The notes under the pieces: generated by a model
What the model was told of the DNA's origin: nothing
Database searches by the model: none
What the model saw: the letters and a program-made list of their open reading frames with translations, nothing else
Part shown: one piece after another, positions 1 to 12,263 of the stretch
How positions within the stretch are numbered: position 1 is the first letter of the stretch
Layout: the number at the start of each line of letters is the position of its first letter
Translations under genes and position numbers: made by a program
NCBI GenBank assembly: GCA_021904315.1
Contig: CM038925.1
Coordinates: 14,138,501 to 14,202,500 of the forward strand
Length of the DNA stretch: 64,000 nucleotides
Direction: 5' to 3'
Source: Sphagnum magellanicum
Lineage: Eukaryota > Streptophyta > Sphagnopsida > Sphagnales > Sphagnaceae

Positions 1-3000
1 GAAAATTACTCAAAATTTTGTCATTACAATGCATAATTATCAAACTTTGGTCATTCTGGTGCATAATTGTTGGCCAAGCAACCATTTATAATTGTCATGG
101 TTGATAACCACGGTGTAATTGTTTTAATGACAAAAAAAGACCCTATACATGGTCTACATAAACCAATTTTGAGATGATTTCAAATAATAATCCACAATTT
201 ACAAATGATGTTATTAAAAAACTCAAAAGAAGTTGCCCATCAAACATCATGTGACCACAACATTTAAACCTTACACCGATGGATCAATGGAGTGCATTAA
301 TAAGGTGTTGTGCAACATCTTGAATAAGGAATTGGATGTCCAGGAAAAACGTACATTATTGGGATAAGAATGTACACCATGCAATGTGGGTAGTATGCAT
401 ACAAGTCATCCACAAAGTTCACCCCTTTTCAATTTGAATATGGAGTGGAATCAACATTACCTTGAAAGTGAATTTACCTAGATAATTTTTTATAAAGGAT
501 ATAGGCTTGGACTCATGACAAAAAAGGTTAATTATTTTGGATAAAAACATACAAATAAAAATAAAAATATGTGGACTTGATTATATTCTTAAAAAAAAAT
601 TCCAAAAAATTAATGATTTGTTCATAGGAAAAATGATGGTTCTAAAAATATAATATGTGGCATAATAATATTGTCTTGTAGTCAAAATGAATGAAAATGT
701 TTATGAGATATAAATGAATAGGATTGATAATTCACCCATTTCTCTTTTCAAATATATAAAAGGTTGTGTGTGGGATTTTAGGTTCATATTCTCCTTTCAT
801 AATTCATGTTGTTATTTTGTGTTAGTATTGATTTTATTTTTTTTGTGTAATGAACCTACATTACGATAAATTTATATGTCTTTTTGATTATGGAGATGCT
901 CACCAAAAAAAAACATATGTGATTTTGGTGAGTGAGCTCAATGAAACATAATGTTTTAATGCATGTGATGAATTTCCTATTGGATGTAACCCACATAAAA
1001 ACCAAACTTTAAGTGTATGGGTGTCATGGACACCAACATTGGACATGGTCACATGATGAATGGAATTAGTTTACATGGATTTTTCATCCATGATTTTGTA
1101 GTCCACTCATAGTCCATTCATAGTTAATTTGTAATCTAGTTATAGTTAATTCATAGTTAATTCATACATAACTTGTAATTAATTCCCAATTCATTTTTAA
1201 ATAACTTTTAGTTAATTTTTAGTCATTCTTAAATTCTTGTAATCCACTTGTAATTCATTTATAATTAATTTGTAATTTTTTTTTCATTATGTTTTAGTTG
1301 ATTCATAATTCAGTTATAGTTAAAAGTTTTTTAAAAAACTTCCATAGTTGGTGAGCACACGGAAACTTTCATGGAAGCTTCTTTGAGTTAGGTCCCCAAA
1401 AAGGTATAAATAAAAGTATGATCTTGTTCCATAAATTTGATATGTTTGTTTGGTGTTTATGTTTTCATACTTTATCACAATAAATATTTAATTGCATTTT
1501 TGTTTACACATTTCATGTTTTTGTCTTTAACTTCTTATGGTTTTGTCTTGATTTTTATGTTTTATATTTAAATTTATACTTAGGTTTATTTTTTCATCTT
1601 TCATTTTCATAATTTTCATGCATGTGATAGTGGGTGATCTAACCCCAAAACATGTAAATTTAATTTTTTTTGTATTATTCAAATGTTTTATTTATTATGT
1701 GGGTATTGTGTGGAAATTAAGCTTGTTAAGTGATGGTTTTACTAAAGTTCAACTTTCAAGGATGGATTCAAGTCTTTAGGGAATGTTGAAAAAATAAAAA
1801 CAACCATGCACCACCACAATAATTGATGATTCCATATAGCAATCATCAAGGTTACATATAGGATAACTTTTTTAATATAGGTAGGTATGGCTTTAATGTG
1901 TCAATCCAATCCATAGTGCTATTAAACACATGATAGTTTTAGGTTTTTGACATGTTATGTTGTACCATTTTAGAAATATGTAGTTGAGTGTTAGACAACC
2001 TAACACAAAAGGTGTAAACACAACATGTGAAAACAACTTTAGCAAATAATGTTTGAGGTTTTTAATTATGTGGGAGGTGATTTGTATACACACCAAAAAC
2101 GATGTTGCAAATCATAAAAAATGGCAAGGAAAACATTTCAAAATGTGAAAAAAAGTTGCATGAACTTGAAGAGTAACAACAAAATCTTCACTATGTTATT
2201 TGACACGTTGATCTTTGTACAATTATCAATTCTTGATGATGCAATATTGTTGATGATTAAACACAATTTCTTGTTTGACCTTTTATTTTTCCTATGTTAA
2301 CTTGGGTTCCACACTATTCCACATTGTCAATAATGATCAAATTGACATAAGGTAGGAATACATTGATATATTTTCATTTGTTCCTTGAATCCTACAATAT
2401 CCAAAAACAATTCCATGATCACATAGATTTTCCATGAAATAATTTCCACTTCCATTAATATAGAATTTCAATTCACTAATTTATTTATTCACAATTTGTG
2501 AGGAGGGTATTTATGTGATCAATGTTCAAGTTGCAATTTTAAGTTTTTAATGTTAATCAATATTCCAAGAAAAATGTGACAATTTGTAATTTCAAACATA
2601 ATGTCATGTTACAATTTGTGTCATCATGTTTTAAATCATATTTAATTATGTAAATGACATTATTTTATTCATTTTTGATAATATCATGATAATTTTGCAC
2701 ATTCCTTTAATCATGTCATGATAATTTTGCATTCTTGTTTATACTTCATGTTTTGACAAAAATTGAAATTACATGATCTAATTCATCATGATGTTTTTTG
2801 CGTTTCTATCTATACACCATGTTTTGACAATTTGTGAAATTATATTATCAAAATTTTCATGAAACTTTTTGTGCAAATTGTGTGTTGTGTGATATTCATG
2901 TTGCACTTCACATGTTGATTTGTTACATGATCATCTTGCAAGACATTTTTGCATTTTCTTCAATGTGATACGACCTAAATTAAATTCAAATATGTGTTGG

Positions 3001-4880
3001 GAAAACAAAAACACTCACTTTTCACATGTGATAATATGAAAAAACAAAAATGACATTATTCTAGTCTAGAATCATTTCCTATAATTATCATCCAAAATGA
3101 TGATTTTTGGAACATAAATGTGTTCCCCTTGAACCAAATTTCATGTATCATTGTCATTGAAATTTCTAATTTGTAGAATTTAGTAGTTTATACAAGATTT
3201 TAATATACAATTATTTAATATTGAAATATTACACAATTTTCACAAAGCATGTCATTAATAGTTTATTAGTAAAAATTTGATATTTGGTAGATTATGCATG
3301 CATAGTGATTACGACAACCAACCCTATGAAAAGAATACATGTTATTGGTGACATGAGTGTTCAATACTATAATTATTTACCAATAGAGTTTTTCTATAAC
3401 AAATTATAATTAGTTTACTTTAATAAACAACTCATCTAATAATGGTTATGCCATCTAAATGGCATCAATGAAAATGATAAATTTTCAACATACAAAATTA
3501 GAAACACATGGTGGTTAGTATGGCAAAGTTCAAGATGATCCATCAATTCTACCCAATATGTTTTTACGATGGATTTGACACGACCCTAGAATGTAAGGAT
3601 ATCAAACCTTGACTTGTTTTTGGTGCATCACAATTTCTCTACCTTTTTAATCTTTACCTCCAAGTGCATAGCTAATAAATGAGGTCTTGAAAATTATTGC
3701 TTGCAAATCTTGACTACTAACAATGATTTCAAATGAATTTGCCTAAGCTTCTAAATTGATATATGGCATGGTCTACACAAAACAATTCAAATGTTTGAAA
3801 CTGCAAACTAATCTTTAACATTCTTATCTTTGAGCTTGTACAAAGTCACACAAATTAGTTCTTTATCTACAAACAAGTTTGAAATTGTAATTTCATGACA
3901 AGTTACATTGAAGATTAAAATGACTTGAGTCAACTTCACAACAATGTGAAAACCGAACAAAGAATTCCACTTTTGTACTACATAGATCCTTGTGTGATCC
4001 CAAACAAATAGTTGAGCACTACATATATTAGCATTTTCAACTGAAGCTTGCTACTTCTAGCTCAACTTTAGAACTACAACAAAAAAATCCATGCTCCATT
4101 GAAAAACATTCAACATTAGAAAACAATTTATGTCCACATTTGTAAATGTCTACACATGAAAAATTAGTTGATTACAAAATCGTTATTATGTGCAAAAAAG
4201 CTTTAGATTGGATGTGCAAACTAGGGATCACCCAAATAGACTCTATGAATTTATTTGTCAAATTATTAAATCCCAAAAATAAATAAATAAATAATAACAA
4301 TAAAAAAATAATTCTCTGCAATTTAAAAATCTTCAATTCACCCATGTTTTGCATCATAGTAAAATACTCCATGTGGACACACCTAATGAAAACTCCTCAT
4401 GTGTAAAAAAAACACATTGAAAGTAACCAAAGCAAATGTGAGATTGAAATTCCATCTCAAAGAATACTATGGAAACTACACCTTTTAGCGAACATCTAAA
4501 TAGTTCAAAGAAGAGCCCGTGACCAAACGATCATCAACCCTTTTGACCGGATGCCCTAGGTGAGAGAAAATGCTCTTTGACAATTTAAGAGATTGTAACC
4601 AAGGTTATTTACAAGGTGTTGGGTCATGGGTTTAAAATATAATATGCAAAATGTTTGGTTTTATTTTTAAAAATGCTTGATGTTAGGTTTAGGGTTGTGT
4701 CATCTTGATGCACACAAATGCAATGCTTGTGACCATAGTTTTTGAAACCCATACACAAAATGTGAACTGTAGTTGAAGGAAAATGGCACTATAGGAAACC
4801 AAGCTATGCGTGTGAAGTTCGAACTCCGTTCGGTCATAGGCGTAGTTACCCTACTGAATCTCCGTGTCTTCTTTGAGCCA
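1..4880. other. AT-rich intergenic DNA, no gene seen
   Basis: No reading frame longer than about 67 codons and no recognisable protein motif on either strand. The stretch is strongly AT-rich. It contains short degenerate internal repeats, for example several copies of a 'tagttaattcat'-like phrase at about 1130-1320 and a repeated 'catgataattttgca' phrase at about 2690-2735. It is probably old decayed transposon or spacer DNA, but no terminal repeats were recognised. Confidence 0.6.
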
Positions 4881-4957
4881 TGCAATTAGGGTTCGAGGAT
4901 TGCAGATGCGTTCTGGCCGTCCGATGGTAATGGGTACGCAACCTGAACCGTCGATAT

Positions 4958-5010
4958 TAGGGTTTCACCATCGGAGGCTACAAGAAACGGGCGTGTATAT
5001 ACTAGGGTTT
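4958..5010 (+). promoter_or_regulatory. two telo-box motifs upstream of RPP2
   Basis: TAGGGTTT occurs at 4958-4965 and again at 5003-5010, about 135-185 bases before the RPP2 start codon. The telo-box (AAACCCTA on either strand) is a known element of plant ribosomal-protein and translation-factor promoters. A pyrimidine-rich TCTCTCTCGC tract follows at about 5028. The transcription start was not mapped. Confidence 0.55.
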
Positions 5011-5143
5011 GGCGCTCAACGTGTCTTCTCTCTCGCGCTCGCTGCCGCTCGCCGCTTGTGCGTATTGACGAATTTCTTCCTCGTCGACGATCAATCTTTG
5101 TCGCTTCAATCTCTGGTTTGTGCTTCTTACTAAATCCCTCACA

Positions 5144-6119
5144 ATGAAGGTTGTGGCTGCTTACTTGCTGGCTCTCTTGGGAGGCAACGAATCTCCCTCC
5201 GCCAAGGACCTGAAGCACATTCTCGGCTCAGGTTTGTCGTTCTCACACTTTGCTTGCTGCTTTTTTTTCTTTTTTTGGGTGTTGTTTTCCTGTCTTCAGA
5301 GAACAAGCAAGAGTGTGTGTATCTTTGCTCGGTAAGCTCGAAAAAATTGGTCGTCGTTTTGCCATTTTTTTGACTTTGTCTATTCACAGGTTCAGCACAA
5401 TGGCAAGTTCTTAGGCTTTTGCACTTGTCAAATGCAAGATCTGTTTTATGTGTTTTTGGCTGACATGTGTTAACGGATCCCGATTATGTTGTGGAGATAA
5501 GTATAGTTAGCGGTTCACTCATGCAACATTTCTCTGTTGACGGCAGTCTGTCCTTTGTGTCTCCGGCATGTGATTACTTGCTTCATCTTAATGCTTTAGA
5601 TATTTAGGTTTTCATCAGCTTGGCAGTCTAGAAAAGGCAGGCATGTGTCTGGCTCTTTTAGGGAGTACCTGAGAGCCAAAGAATCCCCCTGTGTTGTTGT
5701 GGTGTTGTGCAGTCGGTGCTGAGGCTGATGATGACAGAATATCCTTCTTATTGGGAGAATTGAAGGGCAAGGATATCTTGGAAGTTATAGCATCTGGAAA
5801 GGAGAAGTTTGCATCAGTTCCTTCAGGCGGCGGCGGGGGTGTTGTGGTCTCTTCTGGTGGCGGTGGAGCTGCACCTGCTGCAGCTGCTGAAGAGAAGCAA
5901 GAAGAGAAGAAGGAAGAAGAGCCTAAAGAGGAGTCTGATGATGTAAGTGGTTTTTTTATGTTTTATGTGGCAGGATTAGTTCATTCTGTTCTAGTGTTTT
6001 GCAAGTGTGCTGTGTATTGTGTCTGTGGAGCAACAGCAGTCATGATGTGTAATTGTGTTTCTAATGCTATAATGCATCTGTTGGACTTGCAGGATATGGG
6101 TTTCAGCCTATTTGACTAG
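5144..6119 (+). CDS. RPP2: 60S acidic ribosomal protein P2
   Basis: P2 forms the lateral stalk of the large ribosomal subunit with P0 and P1 and recruits elongation-factor GTPases. Three exons join in frame to 114 residues: 5144-5231, 5713-5942 and 6093-6119 (TAG at 6117-6119), with GT-AG introns. The start begins [15 protein letters not shown], the canonical P2 opening. The middle holds the dimerisation helices ([20 protein letters not shown]), then a Gly/Ala-rich hinge and an acidic [12 protein letters not shown] stretch. The last exon supplies the conserved C-terminal tail [10 protein letters not shown], which binds translation factors. The length is normal for the family. Telo-boxes lie just upstream. 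The tail sits on its own 27-base exon; reading through its intron would replace the functional tail with unrelated residues. Confidence 0.96.
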
Positions 6120-7480
6120 TGAGAGTGTGAGTTAGTCTGTCAGATCTGGAGTTGCCTTCCAGCTGGCCAGCTCTGGAGTTGGGAAGTTGCAGAAGGCAAC
6201 TTAATTCAAGGGTTTATTTGAGATGGGTCTAGCTTGGAGCACAAACGGTGATAGCACAAAGATGTAGCAGTTTTTTATACCTGGAATATCTTCCAGGCTT
6301 CTCAACGTTTAACAGTGAATGAATATGCAGCTTCTGCATGTAACTTGCCATTTTTTCTGAAAATCTGTGACACTCCCTTTCTTGGCTTTGAAGTGTGAGG
6401 TTTAAAGTGCCAAGCCATGTCTACATTTCTAACTAAAAACAATGGTCAGTTTTGTGGGAGCAAAATCAAGCCTAGTTCGTTTGTCTGCACAATCTCATGA
6501 TGACCTGTGCATTCCAGCAATTCCTCTATTTTTCTGATTTTTTGGTTTGTCCATGCTGCATCTGTTGCAGTCTCTTGAATAAGAATGAGCGTGCACAAGT
6601 CCTTTTATGCTTGTGCCATGTAAACACCAAAACCTAGTGTTGATCTATGCTTTGATAGCAGCAGCTCTCCTCTCACTTTTGCTACAACTTTTGTTCTGTA
6701 ATGCACTGCTGTAGAATTTAACTGCCAGCAAGGCGGATGGCTTGTTTGCTTCTCTATATTGTGTTTCTTGATGGTTCATAAGTTGTGGATGTTGTTAGGA
6801 GTGCTTGCTACCTTGGTGTCTTTTTTTTCCTCAACTTTGTCAGTTGCTCCTTGCAACTGCTTTGGCAGGAAATCTTTGCCAGTGGAAATTTTGTTGCCTA
6901 TGCATTGCCTCACTTTCTTGCCATCTCGAGCATATCACCAGCAGGTAATGCTCACTCCTTGGTGCTGAATGCTTGACTGTAATCTGCCCAGAATTTTTAC
7001 CTGGCATGAGCAGGAACTAGATTCTTTGGCTGTTGGATGGGCATTGTCCAATTCAGGTGCTTGGAGAGAGATTTTCGTTTGGGTCTACTTTGTATCCTCT
7101 TCTTGTGCATTGGATTGTGAGGACAAAGAGCAATTGCCAAGGTTTTTGTGGAGGTTATATCTGCATCATCAGTGTAGCAACTGCAGTTAGCAGCAGTTAC
7201 TGGGAGTTTGTTGCAGGATGTTTGTTGCAAATGAGACATGCACTGTGAAAGGGGATACACAGTAAGCTTCTCACAGTATGTTTGTCATTTGCCAACAAAT
7301 CTTGACTTGATTAGTTATATCTTCCAGAGCAAATCACGAGATTGGACATTGTCTACACAACATTGGCAATAATACCTCAGATTGGCTGTGGAGGTTATGG
7401 CATGATCTTTGCTCATGGATGGAAAGAAATGCTGGCCTTCCTCAACAAGTCCCATGTTACTGCAGGCCTGACAGAACACC
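6120..7480. other. RPP2 3' flank and spacer
   Basis: The first few hundred bases are presumably the RPP2 3' UTR; 'aataagaatg' at about 6578 and 'gtgaatgaatatgc' near 6315 could serve polyadenylation. Small open frames exist, but none shows a domain or codon pattern I recognise. Confidence 0.5.
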
Positions 7481-8760
7481 CATCAGAATGATCAGGTCTG
7501 GCTTGACTCCCTCCTGTTGCATTTGTTCAAACAGCTGAAGAGCCTCCTGACCATGATTGTGGTGGGCATATATGCTAAGATCACTTTAGACCATGAAACT
7601 AAATCACAGATGGAAATGTTGTCAAATGCTTGATGCACATCTTGCAGACTTTGGGACTTTGAGTACATGTCAACAAAGGCATTCTCAACAAACACAAGGC
7701 TTTCCAATGCTGCTTTGACAATGCAGGCATGAACCTGCTTGCCCTTATCCAGCACTGCTAGGTTTACACCAGTATTGAGGACATTCTTGAAGATGACCTT
7801 GTCAGACTTCATGCCTTTTTTATTCCATCTGCCAAACGTTATTAAATTGTTTCCTTACTAAGCCATGCTGGGAAAAGCACAAATCATTGCTGTCCAGAAG
7901 AACACATCTCTTCTTGGCAGTTTGTCAAAACACATTGTGGGCATGTTTAACACTTCCACACCTTGAGTACATACTGACTAAGGCATTTCCTAAAGAAGTC
8001 TCTGATTTAAATGCGGTCCTGACAATAAGAGCATGGATTATTCCCCTCTTTTAGAACTGTAGGCTTGCAAAAGCAGTGACTCATGAACATGATTGCAGTT
8101 CCTACCTGGAAATCTGTCTCTAAGCCATCACCTGTAGTCTGATGATGGATGTGCTTATCCTGTTCCAGTGCTGCTAGACTTACATGCAGTGAGAATGCTG
8201 ATAAATATGACCTTCTCAGACTTCAAATCATCCTCATGCATTTGGTTGAGTTTAACTGCCTGCTTAGCATATCCTTAGATCATTTGAGTCCATGACACCA
8301 AATCTCGTGTCACCATTCTGTCAAACACCGCATGACTATCTGCCAAACTTTGTATAAATTCTGTTAAGTGCAGTCCCCACATGGCTATTTGACTCAAGTC
8401 CAGCTTCTATGATAAGCCAGTGCACCTTCTTGCCCTGTTTCAGAGTTGTTCCTGGGCTTCCAGTTGCATGGAGGATGCTACTGAATGTCTACTTGTCAGG
8501 TTTCAAACCCTCTTGTTGCATGAGCCCAAATAAGTAGGTGGCCTGTTCACCATACCCGTTCTGAGCATATCTGAAGATCATGTTTGTCCATGAAGCCACA
8601 TCCTGTGTGAATATGTTGTCAAACACTTGGTGTGCATTGACAATACTTCTGCACTTGATACATGGTGAGAAGGTTGCTCCATAGAAAAACATGTTGCTTA
8701 AACCCTGATTTCATGATGTGATAATGCACCTGCTTCCTGTCTTCCAAGGATTTCTTCATT
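7480..8760 (-). pseudogene. decayed pentatricopeptide-repeat (PPR) gene
   Basis: Two open pieces on the minus strand read as plant PLS-type PPR repeats. 8692-8489 carries 'AHQVFDNIFTQDVASWTNMI' followed by 'AQNGYGEQATYLFGLMQQEG'. 7812-7492 carries 'KGKQVHACIVKAALESLVFV' followed by 'NAFVDMYSKSQSLQDVHQAF'. Between them PPR-like phrases continue in shifting frames with stops. Intact PPR proteins bind organellar RNA for editing, splicing or stability, and plant PPR genes are usually intronless. No start codon, transit peptide or C-terminal E/DYW domain is visible, so this is a broken copy. Its parent gene is not in the window. Confidence 0.8.
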
Positions 8761-10127
8761 ACACATGCCTGTATGCACAGGTGTACATCCAGCAGTGTGC
8801 TCCAATGCCTTGCAGGTTGACAGACCTAAGCTGCACACTGCTTCAGTCTCTCACCCTGGCCTGCAGAGTCTGGCCAGATCCCCATATGTGCCACAAATGT
8901 CCTGTTTGCCTTGCTTACTAACTGGTTGCCTTCCATTTGTTCTTGTAGACAAATTAGCAACATTGCCTGGACTGGATCCTTTGCTAAAGGTCTGACATAC
9001 AACCATCTGACTATGTGGACTATGGGTACCTCTTGCTTGTTTCCCACAAAGAGCTGCACTCATAGAGAGTCCCTGAATGAGGAAGCAATCTTTCTGGAAC
9101 AAAGAAAGTAAAAGGCAACACCTTTTTTGAAGATGGGGAGGAGGACATGGACCACTTGTATTCTGACCCCAACATACCAATTTCCAATAGGACAGACACA
9201 CTCTTGTAAGAATCAAAGCTTCAAAAGATGGCGTGGCTGGTATGTCCAGTCAAATTTCTGGCTATGTACCTTTCTGCTGCACTCCTGTGTGGAAACTCTC
9301 CTTGACATCACTGAGGTTTGTTCAACATATTGTTTTTTATGTGCAACACATAAATGTGTAAATCCCACTGTTCACTCTCTCTGAAAGATCAAAGTTGTGC
9401 ACAGAGAGAATTTCCCTTACAATGTGCAGGGATGTTCTCCAGACCTGCCAATCTCTACTAGTGCTTCTGGAGTTGAAGGTACAGTCTTGCTTCCAGTTTT
9501 AGGATTATGTTTGTTCAACCTTTAAAATGCTCTCTGGACAAAATGTCAAAATCAATAGTGTCCTGGACAAAATGAAGAGCTTCTCCAGCAACCTGCATGG
9601 ACCAAGAGCAAGGAGGCAAAATGGCCTACCCAATGGAGCCATATTGAACCAGAATGAGTGCTCACATGAAAGAAACACTTTTTAAGGTTATGCTTCAAAT
9701 CCATGATGGGTAAAGACCTCTCCCTCTGCTTTCCACTGCCCTTCTGTTTTGTGATTTTGATCTTAGTTTTGAGATGATGCATGGCCTATAGCCCTTGAAA
9801 GAGCCCTTTGGAAGAGGCCAAGTATAGATGAAACATGCCCGTGAGTGCTAAGCTCTCTCTTCAACACCATCAATTTTCTTACTGTGATAATAGAATCATT
9901 CTACCTCTGTTGTGACAATATAAACATCTTTCTCCATCTTTCATAATGTCATGATGTATTTGTATGCTATATTCATTAACTAGCCATTATTTGCTGTCAA
10001 AGTTAAGCATACAGTTCAGGAACTCAAAACTTCAATCCTTGCACCTACTCTTTTATAAGTGAGATTGACTAAAGGCTAAGGAAAGAGTTAAAAGCAGATC
10101 ATTGCTTTTAGCAGTGGTTGTTGCTCT
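8761..10127. other. spacer, possible further PPR debris
   Basis: No supported gene. The part next to 8760 may include the eroded 5' part of the PPR pseudogene. Open frames on both strands near 8800-9380 overlap each other and look like chance frames. Confidence 0.4.
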
Positions 10128-10130
10128 ACT

Positions 10131-10321
10131 CACTACAAGAGAATGTGGTTTTTCTCACACAAAATGCAGCAGCTCATGACACATGTGTGACGTAAACTTT
10201 GTGGTTTCATCCATTACAATGTACAATATGTGATGTCTAGTGTGGCATATATTATGTTAAAATGGAAATTTGACATTAGGTAATGGCACATGTGTGAGAA
10301 AGACCACATTCTCTTGTAGTG
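10131..10321. mobile_element. 191-bp CACTA-type MITE
   Basis: The element begins CACTACAAGAGAATGTGG and ends with its reverse complement. The terminal inverted repeats are 30 bp with one mismatch. It is flanked by a perfect 3-bp target duplication, ACT, at 10128-10130 and 10322-10324. The CACTACAAGA terminus and 3-bp duplication are the signature of the CACTA (En/Spm) superfamily. It is far too short to encode transposase, so it is a non-autonomous copy. The near-identical termini suggest a fairly recent insertion. Confidence 0.9.
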
Positions 10322-10324
10322 ACT

Positions 10325-11305
10325 TGGAATGTTTAGTACAATTGTCCGCCATAGGAGCAGTTGTATCACAGAAGTCTGGCAGTATGTATACTTCAGGCAC
10401 ATAAACTGATCAGAGCAAACCTTCAGCTTCTGAAACAGAAAGTGTGGCTAACTCATAGGTCAAGCCTAGTGTTGAAAACATAGTTTTGATTCCCGGGAAA
10501 CCATGGGTTTGCAGGAAAGGAAGAACCTGTGTGTACTATTACCATCCTGGCATAATGGTGTCTTGGAAGGATCAACTCTGAACTTCTCAACTGTACACCC
10601 TGGAATAAGACAAGACTCCATGGCTACCAAACCTCAAATCCTCAAGTGCAAGCAACTCCAAAGTATTCATTCCCGAGTTCGAGGGTTAGTGCAGACAGAC
10701 ATGTGAAGATCTCTGCCTACTGTACTGCTGATGTTGCAAAAGTAGCGATTCTATGAGGCTGTTATTGCTCGAGTTCTAGAAATGAATGGGTTGTGAAAGA
10801 ACTGAGAGGGAAAGAAACATGAATTAGTTTCACATGATTTTTTCACATGAATTACAGTTTTTGTAATGTGTTTTTTTTTTTGGGGTTACCATTCACATGT
10901 ATAAGTTTGACAATTGAAACTGTAATTGGGTTACAATTCTTCATGGTAGTAACTCATAGCGAAGAACTTGAAATGGTGTGTCAACAAAGATACATGGACG
11001 ATGCTATGGGTTACTTGTAGGTGGTTATTAACTTGTGGTGGTTATAACTTGTAGGCCTTGTGGTGGTTAGTACAGTTAGGGTTTAATTCTTAGAATAGAT
11101 AAGAACTAATCTCCAATTTAGCCATTTCTCATATAAAAGCACTAAACACTCCATTTAGCAAGCATTGAGTGAGAGATGCTGTGCTAAGTCATCATGCGAA
11201 GCACAGTAGGTAGCAGCACTCTTCATCTACAATGTGCGTTATAACCTTGCAACTCTGCTTGAAGTCACACATCCTGTTTGCAAATTCTTTGGGTCCCCCA
11301 GAGGG
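10325..11305. other. spacer between MITE and U2 gene
   Basis: No supported gene. Short open frames at 10503-10706 and 11234-11416 have no recognisable motif, and the second overlaps the U2 gene on the opposite strand. Confidence 0.4.
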
Positions 11306-11499
11306 GAAGGGTGTGCCAGCCTAGGAAGTAGTGCAAGACCAAGGCGACGCGCACGAGGCCAGGCAGCAAGCTACCAGACGGCCTCGTCCCCGAGAAAAAT
11401 TAGATTAATATCATGAGGCTCGATGAGCCTCGTATCAGATATTAAACTGATAAGAACAGATACTACACTTGATCTTAGCCAAAAGGCCGAGAAAGGTAT
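11306..11499 (-). ncRNA. U2: U2 spliceosomal snRNA
   Basis: Read on the minus strand, the gene begins ATACCTTTCTCGGCCTTTTG, the invariant 5' end of U2. It continues through the branch-point recognition segment (GTGTAGTATCTG) and stem IIa (TCTTATCAGTTTAATATC). Next comes a TCTAATTTTTCTCGG stretch at the expected Sm-site position, then two 3' stem-loops, the last near CTTGCACTACTTCCTAGGC. About 194 bases matches plant U2 (about 196). The RNA pairs with the intron branch point in the U2 snRNP. The 3' end is placed by analogy with other plant U2 genes and could be off by several bases. Confidence 0.95.
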
Positions 11500-11523
11500 G
11501 AATCAGGTGAAGAAGCAAAAGGG

Positions 11524-11572
11524 TTTATATAGTATTCCTCAGTACCAGAGAATTGGACAATGAATATGGGAT
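11524..11572 (-). promoter_or_regulatory. U2 promoter: TATA box and possible upstream sequence element
   Basis: On the minus strand TATATAAA lies at 11531-11524, about 25-30 bases before the U2 5' end, as in plant snRNA genes. About 30 bases further upstream is ATCCCATATTC (11572-11562). This is an imperfect match (about 8 of 11) to the plant upstream sequence element RTCCCACATCG. The spacing is nearer the Pol II-type (about 33) than the Pol III-type (about 23) arrangement. The element is a weak match and is inference. Confidence 0.5.
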
Positions 11573-11574
11573 AA

Positions 11575-12263
11575 TAAAAATAGCCATCTTATCTGCTTGC
11601 GCGTGTTTGCTTTCTTTCTGCAAGCAGGCTGTTGCCCTGTTTGGTTTCTTTTTTGTGTGTGGAAGGGGAGGCTGAAAACCTCTCCTCGTTTTTCTTCTTC
11701 TTTGGTCTTCTCCCAGGCAAACAAAGAATGTAAGCCCTGGTCTGGGCTAACCGTTTGATCCCCGGAGAAGGGGTTATTTTTTGCTTCCGAGTTCTACCCC
11801 TGCAAAAATCTGGCATTTCTCTCTTGTTATGCAGAAAGCCAAGGAGATTAGACCTTGGCTGTTGGTGATGGTACATCTCTCCCCCTGGCAATGAAGCTTT
11901 TATTTCAACGGATGTGAAAGCTTGGTTTGCATTTGATGATGTAGTGTCTGCCTGATTTCATGATAATCTTATGTAGCTTTGCGTCTTTTCTCCATTTGCA
12001 TGCAAGAATGTCAATGGAATGGGAGGGCAGGAGCAAATAATGTATCAATGATCCAAATGGCTGATGTTGCAGGTAAATTGATCTTTCCATAACCATTCAT
12101 TCTGATTACAAAAAAATTGTATTCAACTTGAGAATGAGTTCTGCTCAGTGTGTCTCTCTCTCCATGGCTTTTGCAATTGCAACAAGATCCAAACACCTCA
12201 CACAAATTTCTGAGCAAAGCACTCTGACACTCTTCCATCTAACTCTTTTAACATATTTTTCAT
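11575..12263. other. spacer between U2 and ARL3
   Basis: No gene supported. Overlapping small frames on both strands carry no motif. The ARL3 3' UTR should occupy the right end of this interval. Confidence 0.4.

Noticed and set aside
4700..5387. Several overlapping 60-110 codon frames on both strands around the RPP2 start
   Set aside because: They overlap the RPP2 promoter, 5' UTR and exon 1 in other frames and carry no domain.
10440..10720. Possible tRNA-like sequence around 'attcccgagttcgagggtt'
   Set aside because: Only a loose T-arm-like phrase. No acceptor stem, D-arm or anticodon arm could be paired.
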